Part shown: piece by piece, positions 46,945-53,037 of the stretch | How the letters are laid out: each line of letters begins with the position of its first letter | Position numbering within the stretch: the stretch's first letter is position 1 | DNA from: Alphaproteobacteria bacterium | Lineage (GTDB): Bacteria; Pseudomonadota; Alphaproteobacteria; Paracaedibacterales; VGCI01 | NCBI GenBank assembly: GCA_019746225.1 | Contig: JAIESE010000042.1 | Coordinates: forward strand, 18,154 to 82,153 | Direction of reading: 5' to 3' | DNA length: 64,000 bases | Translations under genes and position numbers: made by a program | The notes under the pieces: model-generated | The model's input: only the letters and a program-made list of their open reading frames with translations | Told to the model about the DNA's origin: nothing | The model's database searches: none

Positions 46945-48386
46945 TTTTTTAATCTCATGATGCCCTTCACGATTTTTTGCATCAGGGGGCTAAAGAGTTT
47001 CTCAGCATAATAAATTCCCGAAACTCTTTTACTCACCTCGCTGAAGGTGGGATAAGGCGCAATGACATTTGCAAGAGCAGAGATTTTAAATCGATTTTGA
47101 ATAGCCATAACCCAAGGGAGAATCAACTCTCCCGCCTGAGCGCCCAAGATGCTTGCCCCTAAAACATACCCTTTGGGGGATATCAACACTTTAATTTTCC
47201 CTACCGTCTTGCGTTCTGTTTGTGCTCGATCATTCTTCTCGAAGGGAAACCTCAAAACCTTATGAGCAACACCCGCCTGCAGAAGCTGAGCTTCTGTTGC
47301 GCCAACATGAGCAAGTTCAGGATCCGTATAGGTGACCCAAGGGATGGCATGTGCTTGAACCTTTGCCTTAAGGCCAAATATACTGTTACGAATGGCTAAC
47401 CCTGCATGGTATCCCGCGACGTGTGTAAACTGATAACCCCCTGTACAATCGCCAATCGCATAGACTTTTGGGTTAGTTGTTTTCAGGTACTCATCAACAA
47501 TAATTCCCTTTTGAGAGTACTCAATCCCAGCGGATTCAAGATTCAGGGAGTCAACATTGGCCTGACGCCCTGTCGCAATAAGGAGATGGGAACATTTAAG
47601 GGTCTGAATTGTTTGATCAGTGTCGACATAGGACACATTCGTTGCCTGGCCCTTTGACTGAATTTTCAGTATTTTGATGTGTTCTTTGAGGACAATATCC
47701 TCTGCTCGCAAAATCTCTATCAGGGTAGTAGTAAGCTCTGGATCATCCTTAGGCAAGGCAGTAAATGCCTCAAGAATGGTTACCTGACTGCCCAATCGGC
47801 GGAAAGCCTGTGCCATCTCAACGCCAATGGGCCCTCCCCCTATGACAACAAGATGGTCAGGTAATACTTGAAGATCGAAGATTGATTCATTAGTATAAAA
47901 CGGTACTTGTTGAAGTCCCTCTATTGGCGGAATAAAAGGCCTGCTCCCCGTTGCAAGGATATATCTCTTGGCATGTATAATATGACTTGGCGATTCAAGG
48001 GTGGCTTTGTCACGAAAAACAGCCTCACCTTGGATAACTTTAACCCCAAGCTTTTCAAATCGCTCAACAGAATCATGGGGCGCTATTGCTGAAATAACCT
48101 TATGAACATGCCTATGGACTTGCTTAAAGTCAGCTTTAGGGGATTTTAACGACCACCCAAAATCTTCGCATCGTTTGAATTCATGGGCGAATTTAGAGGC
48201 AGCAATTAGCGCTTTTGAAGGTATACACCCATAATTAAGGCAATCTCCCCCCATAACACCCCGTTCCACCAGAATCACAGAGGCACCCATTTGAACAGCC
48301 GCAGCCGCAAAGGATAACCCTCCTGAGCCCGCGCCGATCACACAAAAATCAGCTTTTCGTTCCTTTTTTACTAATTTGCGTGCCAT
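46941..48386 (-). CDS. FAD/NAD(P)-dependent disulphide oxidoreductase (mercuric reductase/dihydrolipoyl dehydrogenase-like)
   Basis: A 481-residue flavoenzyme of the class I pyridine nucleotide-disulphide family. The FAD motif is GAGSGGLSFA (~18-27), the redox Cys pair C49/C54 lies in GGDCLNYGCIPSKALI, a second GGGPIGVEMA Rossmann motif binds NAD(P), and YAIGDCTGGYQFTHVAGYHA is the second FAD motif. The dimerisation domain includes TYTDPELAHVGATEAQL. It lacks the HMA domain and C-terminal vicinal Cys of true mercuric reductases. Its operon partners (MsrA, MsrB and TVP38) suggest supply of reducing power to a redox system, which is an inference. Confidence 0.9.
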   Translation of the reverse strand: MARKLVKKERKADFCVIGAGSGGLSFAAAAVQMGASVILVERGVMGGDCLNYGCIPSKALIAASKFAHEFKRCEDFGWSLKSPKADFKQVHRHVHKVISAIAPHDSVERFEKLGVKVIQGEAVFRDKATLESPSHIIHAKRYILATGSRPFIPPIEGLQQVPFYTNESIFDLQVLPDHLVVIGGGPIGVEMAQAFRRLGSQVTILEAFTALPKDDPELTTTLIEILRAEDIVLKEHIKILKIQSKGQATNVSYVDTDQTIQTLKCSHLLIATGRQANVDSLNLESAGIEYSQKGIIVDEYLKTTNPKVYAIGDCTGGYQFTHVAGYHAGLAIRNSIFGLKAKVQAHAIPWVTYTDPELAHVGATEAQLLQAGVAHKVLRFPFEKNDRAQTERKTVGKIKVLISPKGYVLGASILGAQAGELILPWVMAIQNRFKISALANVIAPYPTFSEVSKRVSGIYYAEKLFSPLMQKIVKGIMRLKK

Positions 48387-48410
48387 TTGCTCTTCATACC
48401 CATGAAACCT

Positions 48411-49019
48411 TTATCTCCAAATCTCGTTTAATCTTTTGTCCCGCCCACAATTCCAACGGTACACGTTGTAACGTACAGGATTCTTCTTTTTATAGTCTTG
48501 ATGATACGCTTCAGCATCAAAAAATGCTGACGCAGGCTTGATTTCCGTAACGACAGCCTTTCCAATCCGTTTTTCAACAGCCCCTTTGCTCTCGAAAGCC
48601 TGTTTCTTTTGGTCTTCATCCTGATAATATATAGCAGAGGTATAAGGGGCTCCTTTATCACAAAATTGCCCATTAGGGTCAAATGGGTCCACATTATGCC
48701 AAAAGATATTGAGTAATTGGGCATAAGTGACTTTAGTAGGGTCATAAACCACTTTTACAGCCTCCTGGTGGCCCTCATGGGAGGCATAGGTGGGATTAGT
48801 TGATATTCCCCCCGTGTAGCCTGATTTTATCTCTAAAATTCCTTGCAAAGGCACATTTGTATCATGATCGGCAAATGCAGCAGCCCCACACCAAAAGCAA
48901 CCCATGGCAAAAATGGCTTCCTGACGCGTAGTTGGTATCAAGGTCCCCTCCTGAGCTGAACATAAATGATTTTCACTGCATAATAACATGAAGATGAAGG
49001 CTAGGAGGGTATTCTTCAT
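48411..49019 (-). CDS. msrA: Peptide-methionine (S)-S-oxide reductase, exported
   Basis: A 202-residue MsrA with a signal peptide (MKNTLLAFIFMLLCSENHLC), so it acts in the periplasm. The catalytic Cys41 sits in FAMGCFWCGAAAF, where CFWC is present instead of the usual GCFWG. GYTGGISTNPTYASHEGHQE, VVYDPTKVTYAQLLNIFWHN and AYHQDYKKKNP are the other family blocks. It overlaps msrB by 4 nt (ATGA), forming a two-enzyme repair unit for oxidised methionine in exported proteins. It resembles the periplasmic Msr domains of pathogens rather than a cytoplasmic form. Confidence 0.93.
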   Translation of the reverse strand: MKNTLLAFIFMLLCSENHLCSAQEGTLIPTTRQEAIFAMGCFWCGAAAFADHDTNVPLQGILEIKSGYTGGISTNPTYASHEGHQEAVKVVYDPTKVTYAQLLNIFWHNVDPFDPNGQFCDKGAPYTSAIYYQDEDQKKQAFESKGAVEKRIGKAVVTEIKPASAFFDAEAYHQDYKKKNPVRYNVYRWNCGRDKRLNEIWR

Positions 49020-49594
49020 GACTTAGGTTTCACTTCCTCAGAATCCTCCTCAAGCTTATGAACAGGTGCTTTACCATCCGGAACAAATGTTAAAGCAACA
49101 GAGTTCATACAATATCGCTTTCCTGTATGTTCTTTGGGGCCATCATCAAATACATGGCCCAAATGTCCTCCACAGCGTGAACAAACAACCTCTGTTCGTG
49201 GCCAAGCCCAACCCGTAAGACCCCCTCGATCCTCTTTTTCTATAACACTCGTGGGGGTGATGGGCGCCCAAAAGCTTGGCCAGCCAGTGCCAGAATCAAA
49301 CTTAGTCTCTGAACTATAAAGGGGATGGTCACCCCCACAGCATGCGCAAGTATACGTCCCCTTTTCAAAGAAATGGTCATATTTACCAGATCGTGGGGCC
49401 TCCGTACCCTTTTGACGACATATATTATACACTTCGGGTTTCAGATGCTTTTTCCAAAATTCATCCGGCTTATTCATATAATCTATCGTCATATCTACGT
49501 CTTTCCTGATCGTCATATTATTAACATCTGAGCACATCCCCATGGTGAACAACCCAGTTAAAATTACAAGATATATTATGAGTTTTGCGACCAT
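49016..49594 (-). CDS. msrB: Peptide-methionine (R)-S-oxide reductase, exported
   Basis: A 192-residue MsrB with an N-terminal signal (VAKLIIYLVILTGLFTMGMC). It is complete: two zinc CxxC pairs (TCACCGG and VCSRCGGHLGH), FDSGTGWPSFWAPIT, and the catalytic Cys in KRYCMNSVALTFVP. The frame opens at a TTG (49600), but the ATG at 49594 has the better GAGG spacing. Both R and S sulphoxide reductases exported together, with a flavoenzyme downstream, suggest an envelope oxidative-stress unit. It is first in the operon. Confidence 0.93.
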   Translation of the reverse strand: MVAKLIIYLVILTGLFTMGMCSDVNNMTIRKDVDMTIDYMNKPDEFWKKHLKPEVYNICRQKGTEAPRSGKYDHFFEKGTYTCACCGGDHPLYSSETKFDSGTGWPSFWAPITPTSVIEKEDRGGLTGWAWPRTEVVCSRCGGHLGHVFDDGPKEHTGKRYCMNSVALTFVPDGKAPVHKLEEDSEEVKPKS

Positions 49595-49811
49595 CCTCAA
49601 ACCTCGTTTCTCAATGACACAACAAGATTACATTATCACACTAAAGTTAAATTATGATAAAGAATATAATCCTTCGGACATTAGGTTTTTATTAAGTTTT
49701 TGTATGTATTCTTAAATATTGTAAGTGAAAGTCATGGCGAACAGAAAGTTAGCCATATAACCAATGTCAAAGTTAATAATAATTTGACAAAACTTTTGAA
49801 AGGAAAAGATA

Positions 49812-50525
49812 ATGACAACGCAAATCGGAACATTTATTCCCCTACAATCACATAACTCTGGTTGGGGTTCAAATAGATTAAATCATGTTGGAAGCTTTGG
49901 CATTCCTGGTTGGAACCCAAATTCAATCCTTGGACAAAATCTTTCTCACAACCCACAAAATTCAGCATTTCTTATAGCTCCAGCAGCTGGATTTTCTTGT
50001 GGAACTGCTCTTGGTGAAATTTCACAAAACATTTTGCCAAATTGCTCAACAGTAGCTTTCGTTCCAAGCCAGGGTCAAATTTCTGGTCCTTCTTTTGCTC
50101 CAGTAAGTGCCCCTCTTCATGGAATGAATCCAGCAGCTCTTCTTGGCTTAACACCTGCTCTTCAAGGTCTAAACCAAGGTTTGGCTGGTCTATCACATTC
50201 ATTTGCAACAGAATTGTCTGAAAACAATCAAGAGTACGTTGTTGCTGTAGATGTACCAGGAATTGAAATCCAAGATCTTGATATTTCATTGTCTGGGAAC
50301 ACAATTCATATTAATGGTGTTCGTAAAGAATGTCATGAAGCATCAACTTTAGCATACTCAGAAGTTGCTCGTGGATGCATTTCACGCGCGATTGCTGTAC
50401 CTTTTGATATAAGCCCAAGCAAAGCAATCAATACATCATTGGAAAATGGTGTTTTGAAAATCCGCATTGCAAAGGAAGCTCAGTCCGAAAGAAAATCAAC
50501 AGCTCGTAAAGTAAAAATTGGCTAA
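49812..50525 (+). CDS. Small heat-shock protein (Hsp20/alpha-crystallin) with long N-terminal extension
   Basis: A 237-residue protein. The alpha-crystallin domain occupies the last ~100 residues (NNQEYVVAVDVPGIEIQDLD, then ISLSGNTIHINGVRKE and ENGVLKIRIAKEA), complete with the G-V-L motif. The first ~130 residues are rich in Gly, Asn, Ser and Leu (SGWGSNRLNHVGSFGIPGWN) and are longer than in ordinary Hsp20. It is an ATP-independent holdase for unfolding proteins. A terminator-like hairpin follows. It directly borders the secreted-peptide cluster, convergent with it, but a link is unproven. Confidence 0.88.
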   Translation: MTTQIGTFIPLQSHNSGWGSNRLNHVGSFGIPGWNPNSILGQNLSHNPQNSAFLIAPAAGFSCGTALGEISQNILPNCSTVAFVPSQGQISGPSFAPVSAPLHGMNPAALLGLTPALQGLNQGLAGLSHSFATELSENNQEYVVAVDVPGIEIQDLDISLSGNTIHINGVRKECHEASTLAYSEVARGCISRAIAVPFDISPSKAINTSLENGVLKIRIAKEAQSERKSTARKVKIG

Positions 50526-50534
50526 TGATTAAAA

Positions 50535-50564
50535 TCCCATCCTGAATATCTGTTCAGGATGGGA
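50535..50564. terminator. Shared terminator of hsp20 and the peptide cluster
   Basis: A perfect 12-bp stem TCCCATCCTGAA and TTCAGGATGGGA around a 6-nt loop. A run of A before it gives TTTT on the minus strand, so it ends the peptide transcript best; it may also end the hsp20 transcript. Confidence 0.8.
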
Positions 50565-50626
50565 CTTCGAATTCTAAATATCATTGGATATAGTTCCATC
50601 TTAGCTTGGTGAATTGACCTTTTAAC

Positions 50627-50830
50627 TTATGTCGTTATACCTTGTATCAAGCTCGCAGCTGAAGGTGCTAAGTTTCCTGCTACGACAACAACACCCACAT
50701 TCATATTCAACCGTGGTCCGTATAGTTTCAAGACTGTTACTGGCTTTACATTAATGTTAAATGTAACGGAAGTGCCACCAGATACGGTCGTCATATCTTC
50801 ATGACTTAATTCATTTGCTAGTTCTAACAT
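50627..50830 (-). CDS. Double-glycine-leader secreted peptide 1
   Basis: A 67-residue peptide with the leader MLELANELSHEDMTTVSGG and a core of ~48 residues (FNINVKPVTVLKLYGPRLNM, then hydrophobic VGVVVVAGNL and a Ser/Ala tail). The leader is the typical ABC-exporter leader cut after GG by C39 peptidases. The YGP motif is shared with peptide 5. A strong GGAGG site precedes the ATG. It is the last gene of the cluster on the minus strand. There is no Cys, so lanthionine or disulphide rings are not expected in this one. Confidence 0.82.
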   Translation of the reverse strand: MLELANELSHEDMTTVSGGTSVTFNINVKPVTVLKLYGPRLNMNVGVVVVAGNLAPSAASLIQGITT

Positions 50831-50862
50831 TTATTCCCTCCTTTATTTTATGTACGGAAAGT

Positions 50863-50891
50863 TCCCAGGGCTCTTCTCAGAGCACCTGGGA
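50863..50891 (-). terminator. Intercistronic hairpin after peptide 2
   Basis: TCCCAGG pairs with CCTGGGA and an inner GCTCT with AGAGC (loop TCTC). It lies 22 bp after the stop of the peptide 2 gene and 32 bp before the start of peptide 1. With no clear T-run it could be a weak terminator or a stabiliser of the upstream mRNA. Confidence 0.6.
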
Positions 50892-50913
50892 TTTTCTGCA
50901 CAAACCATATCAT

Positions 50914-51120
50914 TTAAAAGGCTGATGTATTTCCCATTGTGATACTTTGAGCTACTAAAACGTCAATTGAATTGCCTCCACCTATTAATTTATTGCGCTC
51001 TACTTCTACTTTTGAATAGTTCTTGTTACTAATATCAATTTTAGCTGTATATTTCTTGTTGGTGCCGCCAAAGAATCCACCTGAAATTTCTTCAAGAATC
51101 ATATCATTAAGTTCTAACAT
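50914..51120 (-). CDS. Double-glycine-leader secreted peptide 2
   Basis: A 68-residue peptide starting MLELNDMILEEISGG. The in-frame ATG at 51132 is rejected, because the GGAGG that would ribosome-bind overlaps that codon and is correctly placed for 51120. The core after GG is basic at first (TNKKYTAKIDISNKNYSKVE) and ends IDVLVAQSITMGNTSAF. It is a close paralogue of peptide 6, sharing leader, core layout and the end VLVAQSI(T/D)MGNTS(A/V)F. A promoter with a 16-bp spacer lies upstream at 51189-51216. No Cys. Confidence 0.85.
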   Translation of the reverse strand: MLELNDMILEEISGGFFGGTNKKYTAKIDISNKNYSKVEVERNKLIGGGNSIDVLVAQSITMGNTSAF

Positions 51121-51188
51121 CGGTTCCTCCATATATTTTCTATTTATGACTTGTGAATAAAACCATTTTACTCACACTTACGATTGGT

Positions 51189-51216
51189 AAAATAGGACGA
51201 TAATTGAAATAGTCAA
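51189..51216 (-). promoter_or_regulatory. Promoter of the peptide 2 gene
   Basis: On the minus strand TTGACT (51216-51211), 16 bp, TATTTT (51194-51189), then ACCAATCGTAAGTGTG. The same layout precedes peptide 6 (TTGACT-16-TATCTT) and peptide 3 (TTTACT-16-TATATT), with TCC directly before the -10 in all three and a GTAAG box downstream. Confidence 0.75.
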
Positions 51217-51419
51217 GAACTTAAATTAAATTTTTTTATTATTTAATATTTATATATACGCAAAAGACGTCTATTGATGTTTTTACGTTATATTGGAAGG
51301 AGAATTTAAAGAGGTATATTGCCGTTTTGTCTAAGAAAACGGATTTATAAAGAGAAAGTCAGAGCCCAATGTAACAATACGGCTATATCCCTTATACAAG
51401 GCAAGCCCCCTACCTAACT

Positions 51420-51602
51420 TCATGAGCTAGGCAAAGTCTGCGTGACGGAAACCGTAATGACACCACAACCTGTATTGCCCTGCTTAACAACATTACTTAT
51501 ATTGCAGTTAACAATACTCACAGAAACACTCCGACTTCTACCACCACCTATGACAGTCTCAAGGACTTCATCATCAAGTTCAATCATATTTATATTAAGC
51601 AT
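51420..51602 (-). CDS. Double-glycine-leader secreted peptide 3 (two Cys)
   Basis: A 60-residue peptide beginning MLNINMIELDDEVLETVIGG. The core of ~40 residues (GRSRSVSVSIVNCNISNVVK then QGNTGCGVITVSVTQTL) contains two Cys about 13 residues apart, which could form a disulphide; Ser and Thr are also abundant. The VxVTQ end recalls the VLVAQSI end of peptides 2 and 6. AGGAGG precedes the ATG ideally. It is preceded by its own promoter-like element (51668-51695). Confidence 0.82.
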   Translation of the reverse strand: MLNINMIELDDEVLETVIGGGRSRSVSVSIVNCNISNVVKQGNTGCGVITVSVTQTLPSS

Positions 51603-51903
51603 GAAAACCTCCTATATCTGATAAATGGATAACGTAATTTATTTACAGACTTACGTTTACATATTACAATATAGGATTCCCATTACAAAAGTAAATACTT
51701 TGTTAATATTTGGTTAATTATATATTAACTAACAACAACTCTTATTATTAGTCAATTTGTTTGACACGACCTGGCGTAGCCTTAAGGATTATCTTTTTAC
51801 AATAATACTTTAAGTAAAAATTTTTAAAGTCTTTATCGTATGAAAGATTCAAAATTTTTATTGAGTATTTTTCTTATATCAGATAACAATATACGCACAG
51901 TCC
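51603..51903. other. 301-bp intergenic region between peptide 4 and peptide 3
   Basis: No coding frame with a leader motif is found. It carries the peptide 3 promoter candidate near 51668-51695; the remainder is very AT-rich and I see nothing further. Confidence 0.5.
51668..51695 (-). promoter_or_regulatory. Promoter of the peptide 3 gene
   Basis: On the minus strand TTTACT (51695-51690), 16 bp, TATATT (51673-51668), preceded by TCC and followed by GTAATATGTAAACGTAAGT. It shares spacer length, the TCC before the -10 and the CGTAAGT box with the other peptide promoters. Confidence 0.7.
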
Positions 51904-52032
51904 TTAATGATTGTCTTTAATGACAATATTCGACATGTTACTGTTAGATATAACCACTTTATACTTTTTTAAGAAATTTGAGCTCCAACCGCCCGAAATC
52001 GCTTCTAGATCCATTTCATTTATTTCTACCAT
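51904..52032 (-). CDS. Double-glycine-leader peptide 4 (short or truncated)
   Basis: A 42-residue peptide starting MVEINEMDLEAISGGW with GGAG upstream. The frame stays open back to 52161, but that extension has no leader character. The core of only ~27 residues (SSNFLKKYKVVISNSNMSNI) corresponds to the first half of peptide 2 and 6 cores and lacks their VLVAQSI end. It may be a natural short form or a truncated copy. No hidden continuation is found in the other frames. Confidence 0.65.
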   Translation of the reverse strand: MVEINEMDLEAISGGWSSNFLKKYKVVISNSNMSNIVIKDNH

Positions 52033-52078
52033 AACACACTCCATTAAATTTATATTTTTTATCACCATATGAGGATGC

Positions 52079-52118
52079 ATGCCGATTTGAACCCCTAATC
52101 CTTGATCCAAATCGGCAT
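52079..52118 (-). terminator. Intercistronic hairpin after peptide 5
   Basis: A perfect 11-bp stem, ATGCCGATTTG with CAAATCGGCAT, around an 18-nt loop. It lies 81 bp after the stop of the peptide 5 gene and 46 bp before the start of peptide 4. A T-run is not adjacent, so termination, processing or mRNA protection are all possible. Confidence 0.65.
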
Positions 52119-52198
52119 CACGAGAGCTTGAAAAGCCTTTCAAATTACGGCTAAACAACACCTACGCATCAGGATGAATTACAATGAGCAATCAGAAA

Positions 52199-52456
52199 TT
52201 ACATTTCGATACTCTGGAACACCCCAATGTCAATAGATCCGTAAATTGTATTATTTGATATATTAATAATACTAATATTGTTATTTGTAATATAAGTAGG
52301 CCCATAAAAGTTATTTACACGAGTTGGTGTAGAGGCTACTGTTGTAGATCCACCTCCTCCACCGTAACCTGGTGAGTTATTATATGTATGGAACCCACCT
52401 CCAACAACACTTTCCATCTGCTTTTCACTTAATTCTGTATATAAATTTGTTTTCAT
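52199..52456 (-). CDS. Double-glycine-leader secreted peptide 5 (Gly/Asn-rich)
   Basis: An 85-residue peptide with the leader MKTNLYTELSEKQMESVVGG. The core of ~65 residues has a Gly run (SPGYGGGGGSTT), the motif NNFYGPTYITNNN and an Asn/Ile-rich end IYGSIDIGVFQSIEM. That end aligns with the SIDVLVAQSI end of peptides 2 and 6, tying it to the same family. AGGAGG precedes the ATG. Gly-rich tracts like this occur in microcin-type class II peptides, but the activity is unknown. Confidence 0.82.
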   Translation of the reverse strand: MKTNLYTELSEKQMESVVGGGFHTYNNSPGYGGGGGSTTVASTPTRVNNFYGPTYITNNNISIINISNNTIYGSIDIGVFQSIEM

Positions 52457-52553
52457 GATAATCCTCCTGCAATTATTAAGTTTTGTTCATAAAGTTTGCT
52501 TATTCACATTTGTTTTTTGTGCTTTTTTATATTTTGCTTATTTGGGAGACAGA

Positions 52554-52585
52554 CTTCCCAGACATAAGTAATCATGCCTGGGAAG
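52554..52585 (-). terminator. Hairpin after the peptide 6 gene
   Basis: CTTCCCAG (52554-52561) pairs with CTGGGAAG (52578-52585). It is 22 bp after the stop of peptide 6, at the same place and with the same CCCAG/CTGGG core as the hairpin following its paralogue peptide 2. Confidence 0.6.
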
Positions 52586-52606
52586 CTATTTGTGCTTTTT
52601 TATTAT

Positions 52607-52807
52607 TTAAAATACTGATGTATTTCCCATGTCGATGCTCTGAGCAACAAGAACGTCTATTGAGTTATTTAGACCAAAGAGTTTGTTTTTTTCAATTTCT
52701 ACAGTTGACTTGTTTGAATTTTTAATTTCAATTTTTCCCTTTTTGGTTGTACGTGAACCCCAACCACCAGATACTGCTTCAAGCATTGTTTCATTTAATT
52801 CCAACAT
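52607..52807 (-). CDS. Double-glycine-leader secreted peptide 6
   Basis: A 66-residue peptide starting MLELNETMLEAVSGGWGS. The ATG at 52819 is rejected for the same reason as in peptide 2: GGAGG overlaps it and fits 52807. The core (TTKKGKIEIKNSNKSTVEIE) ends SIDVLVAQSIDMGNTSVF. Peptides 2 and 6 clearly arose by duplication including the promoter, since the upstream 65 bp also align. It lies nearest to the exporter genes, about 230 bp downstream of the ABC gene at 53038. Confidence 0.85.
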   Translation of the reverse strand: MLELNETMLEAVSGGWGSRTTKKGKIEIKNSNKSTVEIEKNKLFGLNNSIDVLVAQSIDMGNTSVF

Positions 52808-52876
52808 CGTTTCCTCCATTTATTGCTATTTAATCCCAACGAACAAAAACCATTTTCATTCGCGCTTACAATTGGT

Positions 52877-52904
52877 AAGATAGGACGCTAAAACAAATAG
52901 TCAA
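52877..52904 (-). promoter_or_regulatory. Promoter of the peptide 6 gene
   Basis: On the minus strand TTGACT (52904-52899), 16 bp, TATCTT (52882-52877), then ACCAATTGTAAGCGCG. It is nearly the same as the promoter of peptide 2, showing both genes are controlled alike. Confidence 0.75.
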
Positions 52905-53037
52905 CAAGTTGTCTCAAATTTTTTTTAAATATTGACATAATTCTATTCAAACCCTTTGTTTGCCTGCAACATAATTTAGTTAAATTTTTATTAGATATAA
53001 ATGACGAAGGGAATTCTATACTTAAACTGCTATATCT

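Noticed and set aside
49740-49790. Heat-shock sigma-32 promoter before hsp20
   Set aside because: GAAAG and CCATAT-like words occur, but the spacing (about 21 bp) does not fit, so I do not claim it.
51904-52161. 85-codon version of peptide 4
   Set aside because: The first 43 codons lack leader character and have no ribosome binding site, while the ATG at 52032 has GGAG and the E-x-N-x-x-x-L-E-A-I-S-G-G leader.
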